A stretch of 64,000 bases of DNA from Neotabrizicola shimadae (GCF_019623905.1 NZ_CP069370.1:1054001-1118000); one strand, 5' to 3'; shown: positions 16,912 through 28,675, numbered from the stretch's first letter. A program made the numbers and translations. The notes: generated by a model from the sequence alone, not told the origin.

Positions 16912-18203
16912 GCCAGCATCGCCACTGGGCTTTCCAGGTTCTCGACGATGGCCTTCAGAAGCTCGGCCCCAAGCGCACCGTCGATCACGCGGTGATCGAC
17001 CGACAACGTCATCGACATGACGGTTGCCACACCGATCGTGCCATCGGCTTTCACCACTGGCTTTTTCACCCCCGCGCCAACGGCAAGAATGGCACCGTGA
17101 GGCGGGTTGATCACGGCGTCGAAATTGTCGATGCCGAACATGCCAAGGTTCGAGATCGCAAAGCTGCCGCCCTGATACTCATGCGGTGCCAGCTTCTTGG
17201 TCTTTGCCCGGCCTGCCAGGTCCTTCATCTCGGCTGACAGCGCGGACAGCGACTTGGACTGGGCGTCCCGCAGCACGGGTGTGAACAGCCCACCCTCCAC
17301 CGCCACGGCCACGGCCACATCCGAAGGCTTCAGCTTCAGGATACGGTCGCCCGCCCAGACGGCATTGGCATTCGGCACCGCCTGCAAGGCCATCGCACAG
17401 GCCTTGATGATGAAGTCGTTGACCGACAACTTGACGCCACGCCCGGCCAACTGGCCATTCAGGGTTTCGCGGAAGGCCATCAGCGCGTCCAGTTGCACAT
17501 CGCGGCGCAGGTAGAAATGCGGGATGGTCTGCTTGGCCTCGGTCAGGCGGGCGGCAATGGTGCGGCGCATGCCGTCCAGTGTGACCTCCTCGTAGGTCCG
17601 GTCGGCGTAGATCTTCTTGATCGTCTCCGCCGAGGGCGAGGACGGGGCCGCAGCTGGTGCTGTCGGGGCAGGGGCTGCCACAGCCGCGGGTGCCGCCGCG
17701 GCCGCAGCCTGGGTCGGCGCGGCCTGCGCCCCCTCGACATCCGCTCGCACGATCCGACCATGCGGGCCGGACCCGCGCACGGCGGTCAGGTCCAGACCCT
17801 TCTCCTTCGCGATCCGCCGCGCCAGCGGCGAGGCAAAGACCCGCGCGCCAGTAGCCACGGGCGCAGAGGCCGCGGCAGCCGGAGCCGGGGCGGTCGCCGC
17901 CGCAACCGGGGCAGGGGCAGCCGGAGCAGCCGCCGGGGCAGGGGCCGCATCGGCAGATTCACCTTCCTCGACCAGCACGGCAATCGGCGTGTTCACCTTC
18001 ACGCCCGCCGAGCCTTCCGGCACCAGAATGCGGCCGACGATCCCCTCGTCTACCGCTTCGAACTCCATCGTTGCCTTGTCGGTTTCAATCTCGGCCAGGA
18101 TCTGGCCGGACTTCACCACATCGCCTTCCTTCACCAGCCACTTGGCCAGCGTGCCTTCCTCCATGGTCGGGGAAAGCGCAGGCATCAGGATTTGCGTTGC
18201 CAT
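16908..18203 (-). CDS. pdhC: Pyruvate dehydrogenase E2, dihydrolipoamide acetyltransferase
   Basis: A 431-residue E2 core of the pyruvate dehydrogenase complex. A lipoyl domain occupies residues 1-80 with the lipoylated Lys43 in ETDKATMEF. An Ala/Pro linker follows, then the E3-binding domain (about 120-160, [12 protein letters not shown]) and a second Ala/Pro linker. The catalytic domain ends with the DHRVIDG motif (catalytic His). It moves the acetyl group from lipoamide to CoA. It follows pdhB by nine bases and shares with it the same start context, GTGAGGACATGGCAAC. The first 50 residues are almost the same as in the E1 beta subunit. Confidence 0.96.
   Translation of the reverse strand: MATQILMPALSPTMEEGTLAKWLVKEGDVVKSGQILAEIETDKATMEFEAVDEGIVGRILVPEGSAGVKVNTPIAVLVEEGESADAAPAPAAAPAAPAPVAAATAPAPAAAASAPVATGARVFASPLARRIAKEKGLDLTAVRGSGPHGRIVRADVEGAQAAPTQAAAAAAPAAVAAPAPTAPAAAPSSPSAETIKKIYADRTYEEVTLDGMRRTIAARLTEAKQTIPHFYLRRDVQLDALMAFRETLNGQLAGRGVKLSVNDFIIKACAMALQAVPNANAVWAGDRILKLKPSDVAVAVAVEGGLFTPVLRDAQSKSLSALSAEMKDLAGRAKTKKLAPHEYQGGSFAISNLGMFGIDNFDAVINPPHGAILAVGAGVKKPVVKADGTIGVATVMSMTLSVDHRVIDGALGAELLKAIVENLESPVAMLA
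18061..18203 (-). repeat. Lipoyl-domain DNA repeat, copy in pdhC
   Basis: This stretch and 19445-19586 in pdhB are nearly the same base by base. The repeat begins upstream of both start codons (GTGAGGACATGGCAAC) and runs through the lipoyl-lysine codon; only scattered, mostly third-position changes are seen. The similarity fades after about codon 50. Keeping two copies so alike at the DNA level suggests recent duplication or ongoing gene conversion. Confidence 0.8.
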
Positions 18204-18212
18204 GTCCTCACC

Positions 18213-19586
<1,374 letters not shown>

Positions 19587-19601
19587 GTCCTCACTCCCCC
19601 C

Positions 19602-20591
19602 TTACGCGTAGATGTCCGTCCAGAGCTCCTCGACGGGCGGCTCGGGGCTTTCCTTCGAGAACTCGGCCGCCTCGTTCACCAGCGCCTTGATCTCCTTGTC
19701 GATGGCCTTCAGGTCATCCTCGCTTGCCAGACCGCCCTGAACCAGCAGGTCGCGAACATGGTCGATGGGGTCCTTTTCGGACCGCATCTTCTCCACCTCC
19801 TCGCGGGTGCGGTACTTCGCCGGGTCCGACATCGAATGGCCGCGATAACGATAGGTCATCATTTCCAGGATGTAGGGGCCGTTGCCCGCGCGGCAGTGCG
19901 CCACCGCCTTCTCGCCCGCGGCCTTCACCGCCAGCACATCCATCCCGTCCACCTGTTCGCCCGGAATGCCATAGGCCAGGCCCCGCCCGAACAGCGTGGT
20001 GGACTTGGTGGACCGCTTCACGCTGGTCCCCATCGCATACTGGTTGTTCTCGATCACGAAGATCACCGGCAGGTTCCAAAGCTCTGCCATGTTGTAGGTC
20101 TCATAGACCTGGCCCTGGTTCGCCGCGCCGTCGCCGAAATAGGTGAAGGTCACGTTGTCGTTGCCCAGGTACTTGTCGGCAAAGGCCAGACCCGCGCCAA
20201 GCGGCACCTGCGCCCCCACGATGCCGTGGCCGCCGTAGAAGTGCTTCTCCTTCGAGAACATATGCATCGAGCCGCCCTTCCCCTTGGAATAGCCGCCGAT
20301 CCGCCCCGTCAGTTCCGCCATCACGCCCTTGGCGTCCATGCCGCAGGCCAGCATGTGCCCGTGGTCGCGGTAGCTGGTCACCCGCTTGTCGCCTTCCTTG
20401 GCCGCCGCCTCCAGCCCCACCACCACGGCCTCCTGGCCGATGTAAAGGTGGCAGAACCCGCCGATCAGGCCCATGCCGTACAACTGGCCGGCCTTCTCCT
20501 CGAAACGCCGGATCAGCAGCATTTCGCGGTAGTATTTCAGCAGTTCTTCCTTGGATACGTTCGGTCTGTCGACCGGCTTCTTCACGGCCAT
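19602..20591 (-). CDS. pdhA: Pyruvate dehydrogenase E1 alpha subunit
   Basis: A 329-residue thiamine diphosphate-dependent E1 alpha. The TPP-binding motif runs from GDGAANQGQ to ENNQYAMG (about residues 165-200), and the phosphorylation-loop region YRYRGHSMSDP is present. It pairs with E1 beta to decarboxylate pyruvate. I chose ATG 20591 because AGGGAGG lies nine bases upstream; an in-frame GTG at 20600 would touch that site. A near-perfect 24-bp palindrome at 20617-20640 lies 26 bases before the start and probably belongs to its control region. Confidence 0.95.
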   Translation of the reverse strand: MAVKKPVDRPNVSKEELLKYYREMLLIRRFEEKAGQLYGMGLIGGFCHLYIGQEAVVVGLEAAAKEGDKRVTSYRDHGHMLACGMDAKGVMAELTGRIGGYSKGKGGSMHMFSKEKHFYGGHGIVGAQVPLGAGLAFADKYLGNDNVTFTYFGDGAANQGQVYETYNMAELWNLPVIFVIENNQYAMGTSVKRSTKSTTLFGRGLAYGIPGEQVDGMDVLAVKAAGEKAVAHCRAGNGPYILEMMTYRYRGHSMSDPAKYRTREEVEKMRSEKDPIDHVRDLLVQGGLASEDDLKAIDKEIKALVNEAAEFSKESPEPPVEELWTDIYA

Positions 20592-20616
20592 GAGCAGCAC
20601 CCTCCCTCACTGGCTG

Positions 20617-20640
20617 GGATAGTTCAACGTTGAACCATCC
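20617..20640. promoter_or_regulatory. Palindrome before pdhA, candidate operator
   Basis: The core GTTCAACGTTGAAC (20622-20635) is a perfect 14-base palindrome. It is extended on both sides by GGAT and ATCC, with a single mismatched pair (A opposite C) between core and arms. It lies 26 bases upstream of the pdhA start codon, between the ribosome-binding site and the ftsB terminator, where a repressor would block transcription. No T-run follows, so it is not a terminator. The binding protein is unknown. Confidence 0.6.
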
Positions 20641-20665
20641 CTACAGCATCGGGAAAAACAGGGCA

Positions 20666-20698
20666 AAGAAAAAACTCGGGCGGCCACAGGGGCCGCCC
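20666..20698 (-). terminator. Rho-independent terminator after the ftsB-like gene
   Basis: Read on the minus strand, an eight-base GC stem (GGGCGGCC paired with GGCCGCCC, loop CCTGT) is followed by GAG and a run of T (TTTTTTCTTT). It lies 30 bases past the ftsB-like stop and separates that gene from pdhA. Confidence 0.8.
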
Positions 20699-20728
20699 TG
20701 CATGGGTGTCATGCGAAAATCGAATGTC

Positions 20729-21031
20729 TCAGCGGATCACGATCTCGTCGGCGCGCACATAGCCCAGGACGTCGCGCACCTGTTCGTCCAGAAGGTCGAT
20801 GTCCAGGAACTGGTCCGACATGCGCCAGGTCCGGTTCTCCAGCTCGGCCAGTTCGGCCTTCAGCCGGTCGCGTTCGGCGGCAAGCTCGGCCGCCTCGGCC
20901 TTGATCTGCACCTGCCGGAACACGCCGTAGTCGCCCTGCACCGCGGCAAAGCCGAAATAGCTGCCCAGGGTGAAGCAGATCAGGAAGTAGGCCATGCCGC
21001 CAAGCGCGGGACGAGACTGGATTGCGTTCAT
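20729..21031 (-). CDS. FtsB/DivIC-like septum formation initiator
   Basis: A 100-residue single-pass membrane protein: a short cytoplasmic N-terminus, a hydrophobic segment at about residues 11-30 (GGMAYFLICFTLGSYFGFAA), then a long charged coiled coil (about 38-75, AEAAELAAERDRLKAELAEL). FtsB-type proteins link FtsQ and FtsL in the divisome. ATG 21031 gives the family length; a longer in-frame start at 21184 is in the leader. It stands upstream of pdhA on the same strand but has its own terminator. Confidence 0.82.
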   Translation of the reverse strand: MNAIQSRPALGGMAYFLICFTLGSYFGFAAVQGDYGVFRQVQIKAEAAELAAERDRLKAELAELENRTWRMSDQFLDIDLLDEQVRDVLGYVRADEIVIR

Positions 21032-21083
21032 GCTCTGCCCATCTCCCCGTGTTTCCGGGGTTTCGACCACCCTGCCACAGAGC

Positions 21084-21099
21084 GATTCCCATGGGAATC
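21084..21099. promoter_or_regulatory. 16-bp perfect palindrome upstream of the ftsB-like gene
   Basis: GATTCCCATGGGAATC reads the same on both strands. It lies 53 bases upstream of the ftsB-like start and some 105 bases beyond the aldolase stop. No T-run follows, and a proper aldolase terminator lies separately at 21133-21166, so this is a candidate protein-binding site. Confidence 0.45.
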
Positions 21100-21132
21100 C
21101 CCCAAATGCGCCGGACATGCATTTTCGCGGGA

Positions 21133-21166
21133 AAACAGGGGGCTGCGGGCGGATACTCGCCCGCAG
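21133..21166 (-). terminator. Rho-independent terminator after aldolase
   Basis: On the minus strand CTGCGGGCG pairs with CGCCCGCAG around a six-base loop, followed by CCCCCTGTTTTCC. It lies about 38 bases past the aldolase stop and should end the pgk-aldolase transcript. Confidence 0.72.
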
Positions 21167-21203
21167 CGGGAACCTGGGGGCCACTGAGGCCCCGCAGAAG
21201 GTC

Positions 21204-22088
21204 TCAGGTGATCGAGGCCGCGTGAATGCCGTCGATGGCGCCCTTCAGCACGGTATCGAACTCGGCATCGCTCTGGCCGGCCGAAAGCCCCTCGCTCAGG
21301 GCCCGGCTGAAGCTTGCGATGATGCCATGGTTCATCGCCAGGATCTTGTTCGCCTCGTCGCGCGAATGACCGCCCGACAGCGCCACCACCTTCAGCACCT
21401 TGGGATGGTTCACCAGCGGCAGGTAGAAATCCGGCACCGTCGGCAGGCTCAGCTTAAGCATGAGCTGGCCCTCCCAACCGTCCAGCGCCTTCAGGATTTC
21501 CGCCTGCAGGATCGCCTCGGCCTCGGCCTTGTCGGCGATCGAGATGGTGACTTCCGGCTCCAGGATCGGCATCAGCCCATGCGCGGCGACCTGGCGGCCC
21601 AGGTCGAACTGCTGCGCCACGATGGCGGCAATCCCCTTGGGATTGGCCGCGTTCACCACCGACCGCTCCTTCGTGCCAAAGATCCCGGCCTTGACCGCGC
21701 GCTCCAGCAGCGCATCCAGGCCGGGGATCGGCTTCATCAGCTGCACGCCGTCGGCTTCCGCCTCAAGCCCCTTGTCGATCTTGAGGAACGGCACGACACC
21801 GCGCTTTTCCCACAGGTAGGTCGCGGTCGGGATGCCGTCGATGGTGCGGTCCATGGTCTGTTCGAACAGGATCGCTCCCACCACCTTGTCGCCGGTGAAG
21901 GCGGGCGACTTGATGATCCGCGCCCGCATCGCGTGGATCATGTCGAACATCTGCTCTTCGCCGCTGTAGGCCGTTTCCGGCACGCCATACAGCTTCAGCG
22001 CCTTGGGGGTAGACCCGCCCGACTGGTCCAGCGCGGCGATGAAACCCCGCCCGCTGCGCACCTGTTCGGTCATCTTCGCATTGGTCAT
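21204..22088 (-). CDS. Fructose-bisphosphate aldolase, class I
   Basis: A 294-residue class I (Schiff-base) aldolase that splits fructose 1,6-bisphosphate. Typical stretches are ALDQSGGSTPKAL near the N-terminus, VVPFLKIDKGL, PILEPEVTIS and MLKLSLPTVPDFY; one of the buried lysines in the last two regions forms the Schiff base. ATG 22088 follows TGGAGACGG; the frame extends to 22130 but without a ribosome-binding site. It lies 81 bases after pgk on the same strand, giving a glycolytic/gluconeogenic pair. Confidence 0.92.
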   Translation of the reverse strand: MTNAKMTEQVRSGRGFIAALDQSGGSTPKALKLYGVPETAYSGEEQMFDMIHAMRARIIKSPAFTGDKVVGAILFEQTMDRTIDGIPTATYLWEKRGVVPFLKIDKGLEAEADGVQLMKPIPGLDALLERAVKAGIFGTKERSVVNAANPKGIAAIVAQQFDLGRQVAAHGLMPILEPEVTISIADKAEAEAILQAEILKALDGWEGQLMLKLSLPTVPDFYLPLVNHPKVLKVVALSGGHSRDEANKILAMNHGIIASFSRALSEGLSAGQSDAEFDTVLKGAIDGIHAASIT

Positions 22089-22169
22089 GTCCGTCTCCAT
22101 TTGCCCGGCCCCGGCGTAACGCCTGGGCATATCCCTCGCAACGGCGCGAACCGTCGCAACCGCGCCGCT

Positions 22170-23357
22170 TCAGCCAAGCGCCGCAACCCCCGGAAGAACC
22201 TTGCCTTCCATCCATTCCAGGAAGGCGCCGCCCGCGGTCGAGATGAAGGTGAAATCCTCCGCAACGCCCGCCTGGTTCAGCGCGGCCACCGTGTCGCCGC
22301 CGCCGGCCACCGAAATCAGGTTGCCCTCCTGCGTCAGCTTCGCCACCGCCTTCGCCGCCGCGACCGTGGCTGCATCGAAGGGCGCCAGCTCAAAGGCGCC
22401 AAGCGGGCCGTTCCAGATCAGCGTACGGCAGTTGGCAAAGACGGCTTCCAAGAGCAGCACGGTCTTCGGCCCGGCATCCAGGATCATCGCATCCGGCGGG
22501 CAGGCTTCTGCCGCCACCGTCTCGTTCGGGGCATGGGCCTTGAACTCGCGCGCCACCACCACATCCACCGGCAGGTGAATCTGGCACCCCGCCTTCGCGG
22601 CCTTCTCCAGGATGTCCTGCGCCGTCTCGGCCATGTCACGCTCGGCCAGGCTCTTGCCCACCTCGATGCCCTTGGCCACCAGGAAGGTGTTGGCCATGCC
22701 CCCGCCGATCACCAGGTGATCCACCTTGGTCACCAGGTTCGCCAGCAGCTCCAGCTTGGTCGAAACCTTCGCACCGCCCACCACGGCCGCCACCGGCCGG
22801 GCCGGGTTGCCAAGCGCCGCTTCCAGCGCCTTGAGCTCCGCCTCCATCAGCCGCCCCGCCGCCGCCGGCAACAGCCGCGCCAGCCCCTCGGTCGAGGCAT
22901 GGGCCCGGTGCGCCGCCGAAAATGCGTCGTTCACATAGATGTCGCCCAGAGCCGCCATCTCGGCCGCAAGCGCCGGATCGTTCTTTTCCTCGCCGGCATG
23001 GAACCGGGTGTTTTCCAGCAGCACCACCTCGCCCGGTGCCGCCGCGGCAATCGCGGCCTTCGCCGGCTCGCCCACGCAATCGGCGCCGAACACCACCTTG
23101 CGCCCAAGCGCCGCCTCCAGCGCGGGCTTCACCCGGCCCAGGCTCATCTCGGGCACGACCTTGCCCTTCGGCCGGTCGTAATGCGCCAGAAGCACCGGCT
23201 TGCCGCCGCGGGCGATGATGTCCTCGACCGTGGGCACGATCTTGTCGATGCGCGTGGTATCGGTCACGCGGTCGCCATCCATCGGCACGTTGATGTCCAC
23301 GCGGCACAGCACGGTCTTGCCCGCCATTGCCACATCGTCCAGCGTCTTCCAGCCCAT
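22170..23357 (-). CDS. pgk: Phosphoglycerate kinase
   Basis: A 395-residue monomeric kinase converting 1,3-bisphosphoglycerate and ADP to 3-phosphoglycerate and ATP. Family marks are [11 protein letters not shown] near the N-terminus, HYDRPKGK, the hinge [14 protein letters not shown], and the nucleotide-loop [12 protein letters not shown] near the C-terminus. ATG 23357 follows CGGAGGTCACG. It is transcribed away from the cyclophilin genes, with 169 bases between the two start codons for both promoters. Confidence 0.95.
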   Translation of the reverse strand: MGWKTLDDVAMAGKTVLCRVDINVPMDGDRVTDTTRIDKIVPTVEDIIARGGKPVLLAHYDRPKGKVVPEMSLGRVKPALEAALGRKVVFGADCVGEPAKAAIAAAAPGEVVLLENTRFHAGEEKNDPALAAEMAALGDIYVNDAFSAAHRAHASTEGLARLLPAAAGRLMEAELKALEAALGNPARPVAAVVGGAKVSTKLELLANLVTKVDHLVIGGGMANTFLVAKGIEVGKSLAERDMAETAQDILEKAAKAGCQIHLPVDVVVAREFKAHAPNETVAAEACPPDAMILDAGPKTVLLLEAVFANCRTLIWNGPLGAFELAPFDAATVAAAKAVAKLTQEGNLISVAGGGDTVAALNQAGVAEDFTFISTAGGAFLEWMEGKVLPGVAALG

Positions 23358-23526
23358 CGTGACCTCCGTCGATTGCGCAACGCCCTTCCACCCCATCCCG
23401 GCCCCCGCGTCAACGCCCGCGTGCCGCAGGCTCCGCGTCACTTTGTGCCGATGCGCAAAGGCTGCCCTTTCCCCCGGCGCCGCCTGCCCTTAGTTTGCGC
23501 CAGACCCGAATCCGAAGGAGACCCTC

Positions 23527-24637
<1,111 letters not shown>

Positions 24638-24641
24638 CGCT

Positions 24642-25088
24642 TCAGGCGGGCGCAGCCTCGGCCAGCGCCCGCCTCGTCCATTCGGACAGACCAAGCGACA
24701 CCAGGATCAGCCCGGTGAACAGATACAGCCCCCAGGCCGTCTCGATCACCGTCATCCCCACGCCCTTCACCACCACGATGTACAGCGCCAGCAGAAAGAC
24801 ATCGCCCATGGCGAGCTTGCCCAGCACATGCAGCGCCGGCATCACCTTGGGCGACAACAGCCCGAACTGAACCAGCGCCAGCCCCCCGGTCTTGGCCCAG
24901 GGCGCAAAGATCGCCATCACCGTCACCACCAGCGCCAGCACCGGCGAAGATCCCCACAGCGACTGCAGCCCCGAGATCACCGAAATCTCGGACATGCCAA
25001 ACAGCGGCAGGTCCAGCCCGGCCCGGATCAGGGGCGCAAACCAGGCGACGGGAAACAGGACAAGCAGGGACAGGTTCAGCCAGCGCAT
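24642..25088 (-). CDS. PqiA/LetA-like membrane protein
   Basis: A 148-residue membrane protein with about four hydrophobic helices resembling one half of paraquat-inducible protein A. In other bacteria these proteins work with MCE-domain proteins in lipid traffic between the membranes. Here no MCE partner is adjacent, but mlaE and mlaF lie 1-2 kb upstream on the same strand. Conserved PqiA cysteines (CxxC) are absent, as the N-terminal zinc-binding part is missing. Function is inferred only from the fold pattern. Confidence 0.65.
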   Translation of the reverse strand: MRWLNLSLLVLFPVAWFAPLIRAGLDLPLFGMSEISVISGLQSLWGSSPVLALVVTVMAIFAPWAKTGGLALVQFGLLSPKVMPALHVLGKLAMGDVFLLALYIVVVKGVGMTVIETAWGLYLFTGLILVSLGLSEWTRRALAEAAPA

Positions 25089-25119
25089 GGGACAGTCCTG
25101 CCCCGCCGCCCACCCGGCT

Positions 25120-25881
25120 TCAAGTCTGTTTCTGCGGCTTGGGCAGGCTCACCACATTGGCCGAGGCGACATCCTCGAAATCATAGCCAAGCGCCGGCAA
25201 GAGCTCGCGCAGGTCGCCCTCCAGCCGGCGCATCTGCACCTGCACCTGCCGTTCTTCGGCTTCCACATCGGTCAGCCAGCGCCGGATCTCCGCGCAGGTC
25301 CGCTGCGCCAGCGCCACCCGCTCCTGCATCGCCTCCGCCTCTTCCTGCCGCTGCTTCAGAAAGCCCCGCGCGCGCTCGACCTTCTCGTCGGAATAGACGC
25401 GCGCCAGGTCGCGCGACTGAAAGCTCATCTGCGCCGCCAGCTGCAACAGCTCCGGCTCCAGATGCGCCAGATCGGGGTGCTTGCGCAGCTGCGTCAACCG
25501 CTCGCGCATCGCGTCGAACTCGGACGACAGCGCAAAGACCCCGGCCCGGTCGGCGGCATGGGCCTGCCGATAGGCGCGCACCACATCCTCCATCCCCACG
25601 GCGAAACTGCGGTGCGACCGCTCCAGCCGTGCCATGCGCGCATTGGCCGGCAAGAAGGCGGCCAGCACCACGAACAGCACCGCCAACCCGACCTGCAACG
25701 CCATGCCCGCCCAGGGCACCGGCACACCGCCCCAGGACAGGGCCACATGGGGCCAGGGCAGCCATCCGGCAAAAGCCAGGGCCGAAGCCGCCACCAGAAG
25801 TCCGGCCATCCCCACAATCACCACCTGCGCCACAGACCGCAGCGTGGACATGGACGAAAGCGCAATGCCGCGCATGGACAT
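25120..25881 (-). CDS. Uncharacterised membrane protein with coiled coil
   Basis: I do not recognise a characterised family. The roughly 250-residue protein has two N-terminal hydrophobic segments (SVAQVVIVGMAGLLVAASAL and WAGMALQVGLAVLFVVLAAF), then a long cytoplasmic, charged, heptad-rich region (RQEEAEAMQERVALAQ). Similar proteins in Rhodobacteraceae are sometimes labelled DNA repair proteins without support that I can see. The start is uncertain: ATGs at 25881, 25875 and 25851 are possible and no strong ribosome-binding site is present. It lies between mlaF and the PqiA-like gene. Confidence 0.6.
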   Translation of the reverse strand: MSMRGIALSSMSTLRSVAQVVIVGMAGLLVAASALAFAGWLPWPHVALSWGGVPVPWAGMALQVGLAVLFVVLAAFLPANARMARLERSHRSFAVGMEDVVRAYRQAHAADRAGVFALSSEFDAMRERLTQLRKHPDLAHLEPELLQLAAQMSFQSRDLARVYSDEKVERARGFLKQRQEEAEAMQERVALAQRTCAEIRRWLTDVEAEERQVQVQMRRLEGDLRELLPALGYDFEDVASANVVSLPKPQKQT

Positions 25882-25967
25882 GCGTGAAAACCCCCAAAGC
25901 CAACCCACTGACAGGTTTGGCCTTCTCACAGATTCCATCAAGTCTTTCGGCAGTTGGTCGCCCTTCG

Positions 25968-26002
25968 GTCAACAATCCAGCACCATGGCGCAGATTGTTG
26001 AC
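25968..26002. promoter_or_regulatory. Ten-base inverted repeat between mlaF and the coiled-coil gene
   Basis: GTCAACAATC (25968-25977) is repeated in inverted order as GATTGTTGAC (25993-26002), with 15 bases between. It lies between the mlaF stop and the start of the next gene on the minus strand. No T-run follows on either strand, so it looks like an operator rather than a terminator. Half-sites with TTGTTGAC resemble those of GntR-type repressors, but that is only a likeness. Confidence 0.45.
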
Positions 26003-26013
26003 GAAACCGAATG

Positions 26014-26760
26014 TCACCTCAGGGCGGCAATCGGCCCTTCGGCCCGTCCATGGATGAACTGCTGCACGTAAGGGTCCGGCGTCGCATCCATTTCCGAAAC
26101 CGGCCCGGTCCAGCGGATCAGCCCGTCATGCAGCATCGCCACCTGATCGGCGATGGCCCGCACGGACGACATGTCATGCGTGATGGTCATCGCCGTCACG
26201 CCCATCTCCACGACGATCTCGCGGATCAGATCGTTGATCACCCCCGCCATGATCGGGTCCAGCCCGGTCGTCGGCTCGTCGAAGAAGATGATCTCGGGCT
26301 CCGCCGCAATCGCCCGCGCCAGCCCCACGCGCTTCTGCATCCCCCCCGACAACTCGGCCGGGAACAGGTCGGCCACCTGGGGCCCCAGGCCCACCCGGCG
26401 CAGCTTCTCGATCGCCACCTCGCGCGCCTCGGCCTTGGGCCGCTTGCCCGTCCCCCGCAACAGCCGGAACGCCACGTTCTCCCAGACGCGCATCGAATCG
26501 AACAGCGCGCCGCCCTGGAACAGCATCCCGAACCGCGCGAGGAACGCATCCCGGTCGGCCTTGGTGACATCCTCGCCATCCAACCGGATCGAACCCGAAT
26601 CGGGATGCACCAGCCCCAGGATGCACTTCAGCAGCACCGACTTGCCGGTGCCCGACCCGCCGATGATGACCATGCTCGTCCCGCTGGCGATGGACAGATC
26701 CACCCCCCGCAGCACCCGGTTGGCCCCGAAGGCCTTCTGAACGCCCTGAAGCTCGATCAT
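26014..26760 (-). CDS. mlaF: ABC transporter ATPase, MlaF type (phospholipid transport)
   Basis: A 248-residue ATPase with Walker A GGSGTGKS (about residues 36-43), signature LSGGMQKR, Walker B IIFFDEPTTGLDP and switch THDM. The LFQGGALFDSM stretch after the Q-loop is characteristic of Mla-type ATPases. With MlaE it powers movement of phospholipids between inner and outer membranes. It begins in an ATGA overlap with mlaE. MlaD, MlaB and MlaC are not encoded nearby. Confidence 0.9.
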   Translation of the reverse strand: MIELQGVQKAFGANRVLRGVDLSIASGTSMVIIGGSGTGKSVLLKCILGLVHPDSGSIRLDGEDVTKADRDAFLARFGMLFQGGALFDSMRVWENVAFRLLRGTGKRPKAEAREVAIEKLRRVGLGPQVADLFPAELSGGMQKRVGLARAIAAEPEIIFFDEPTTGLDPIMAGVINDLIREIVVEMGVTAMTITHDMSSVRAIADQVAMLHDGLIRWTGPVSEMDATPDPYVQQFIHGRAEGPIAALR

Positions 26761-27539
26761 GATCCGAACATCACAGAAGTCAGCACGAAGTTCGCCGCCA
26801 GGATCAGGATCGACGCCGCCGCGACCGCGCCCTTCGTGGCACTGCCCACGCCCTGCGCCCCGCGCCCCGACCTCATGCCGTAGTAGCAGCCGATCAGCGT
26901 CGCAATCGCCCCGAAGACCGCGCCCTTCACCAGCGAAGACAGCACGTCCGGCGTCTCAAGAAAATCGACCGTGCGCTGCACATAGGTCGCGCGGTTGAAG
27001 CCAAGCGTCTCGGTCGAAACCAGAAAGCCGCCCAGGATGCCGATCACGTCGCCCACCGCCACCAGCAGGGGCACGGTCAGCGCCCCGGCCAGAACACGAG
27101 GCGTCACCAGATACTTCATCGGATCGGTCGAAAGCGTCACCAGCGCGTCGATCTGCTCGGTCACCTTCATCGTGGCGATCTCGGCAGCAATCGAGCTTGT
27201 GACCCGCGCCGCGATCATCAGCCCCACCAGCACCGGTCCCAACTCGCGCACCATGCCGATGGCCACGATCTGCGGCACCACCGCCTCGGCCGAAAACCGC
27301 TGGCCGCCGGAATAGATCTGCAAGGCCAGCGCGCCGCCGGTGAACACCGCCGTCATGCCCACCACGGGCAGCGAGAACCAGCCCACCTGCGCCAGCGCAT
27401 GGCCGAATTCGCGCGGATAGAAGGGCGGGCGGAACAGGTGGCTCACCACCTGCGCGGCAAAGATCGTCAACCGGCCAAGTGCGGCCAGCCCGCCCAGCAC
27501 AAGGCGGCCGATGGCGGCCAGCAGGGTCAGGGGATTCAC
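26757..27539 (-). CDS. mlaE: ABC transporter permease, MlaE type
   Basis: A 260-residue integral membrane permease of the MlaE family with about five or six hydrophobic helices. The conserved region [19 protein letters not shown] is the MlaE signature, and KVTEQIDAL and GVTGAIGCYYG-like C-terminal regions are present. Together with MlaF it forms the inner-membrane core of a lipid transporter. The gene overlaps both alr (upstream) and mlaF (downstream) by four bases. Confidence 0.92.
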   Translation of the reverse strand: MNPLTLLAAIGRLVLGGLAALGRLTIFAAQVVSHLFRPPFYPREFGHALAQVGWFSLPVVGMTAVFTGGALALQIYSGGQRFSAEAVVPQIVAIGMVRELGPVLVGLMIAARVTSSIAAEIATMKVTEQIDALVTLSTDPMKYLVTPRVLAGALTVPLLVAVGDVIGILGGFLVSTETLGFNRATYVQRTVDFLETPDVLSSLVKGAVFGAIATLIGCYYGMRSGRGAQGVGSATKGAVAAASILILAANFVLTSVMFGS

Positions 27540-28585
27540 GCGCCGTGCTCCAGATAGCGGCGGGTATAGCGGCGGCCCAGAACGGTCAGCAGTTCATAGC
27601 CGATGGTGCCCGCCGCATCGGCCAGGTCATCGACCGACTGGTGCGGCCCAAGAATGTCCAGCGCCCGCGGAATCTCGGGCAGGTGGCTGATGTCCACCGT
27701 GACCATGTCCATCGACACGCGGCCGACCAGAGGGCAAGGCGTGGCGCCGTCCCACAGCATCGCCGCATTGGACAGGGTCCGGGGCAGGCCGTCGGCATAG
27801 CCCGCCGCCAGCGTGGCAATGACCGAGGGCGCCTCGGCCTCCCAGGCGGCGGAATAGCCCACGGTCTCGCCGGGGGCGACCTCGCGGGTCTGGATGATCG
27901 GCAATGACAGCGACACCACGGGATTGCCCGTCTCGAAGGGCCGGCCGCCGTAAAGCCCGATGCCCGGCCGCGTCAGATCGAAATGATAGCGCGGTCCCAG
28001 CAGGATGCCGCCCGTCGCGGCAAAGCTGCGCGGCAGGCCGGTGCCGCCGGTCATGTCCTCGAAGACGGCAAGCTGCGCCTCGTTCATCGGATGATCCGGC
28101 TCGTCGGCGCAGGCCAGATGGCTCATCAGCAGTTCGGGGTCGGCCTCCAGGATGTAAGGCGCCACCGCCTCCCACTCCATCGGTTCCAGCCCCAGCCGGT
28201 TCATGCCGGTGTCCAGTTGCAGCCCGAACGGATGGCCGGGCAGGGCTTCCAGATGCCGGGTGATCTGCTCCAGCGAATTGAGCATGGGCGTCAGCTCAAG
28301 ATCGTGGATCATCTCGGTATCGCCCGCCATGTGCCCGGACAGGACCGAAATCTGCGGGCCGGGCCCAAGCGCCTGCCGCACCGCGGCGCCTTCCTCGGCG
28401 GCGGCCACGAAGAACCGCCTGGCGCCGGCCTGCGCCAGCGCACGGACAACCCGCGTCGTGCCAAGCCCATAGGCATCCGCCTTCACCACGGCGGCGGTCT
28501 GCACGCCCGATGCGGAAAGCCGGTCCAGCGCGCGCCAGTTGGCCGCGATGGCGTCAAGGTCGATGTTCAGGGTTCCGGTGGCCAT
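27536..28585 (-). CDS. alr: Alanine racemase
   Basis: A 349-residue PLP enzyme that makes D-alanine for peptidoglycan. The PLP lysine is Lys35 in [11 protein letters not shown], and the second catalytic base is the Tyr in ETVGYSAAW. The C-terminal beta domain holds [16 protein letters not shown]. It heads an operon with mlaE and mlaF (four-base overlaps), joining cell-wall precursor supply and lipid transport. Between it and the upstream MFS gene lies an 81-bp repeated element. Confidence 0.95.
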   Translation of the reverse strand: MATGTLNIDLDAIAANWRALDRLSASGVQTAAVVKADAYGLGTTRVVRALAQAGARRFFVAAAEEGAAVRQALGPGPQISVLSGHMAGDTEMIHDLELTPMLNSLEQITRHLEALPGHPFGLQLDTGMNRLGLEPMEWEAVAPYILEADPELLMSHLACADEPDHPMNEAQLAVFEDMTGGTGLPRSFAATGGILLGPRYHFDLTRPGIGLYGGRPFETGNPVVSLSLPIIQTREVAPGETVGYSAAWEAEAPSVIATLAAGYADGLPRTLSNAAMLWDGATPCPLVGRVSMDMVTVDISHLPEIPRALDILGPHQSVDDLADAAGTIGYELLTVLGRRYTRRYLEHGA

Positions 28586-28675
28586 TACGCGGTTTTGACA
28601 AGCCTTGGCGGAAGGTCAAGGGGGCATCGCGCTTCCCCCGCGCCTTCGGCGGGATGCACCTTCGGCTGCCGCCTC

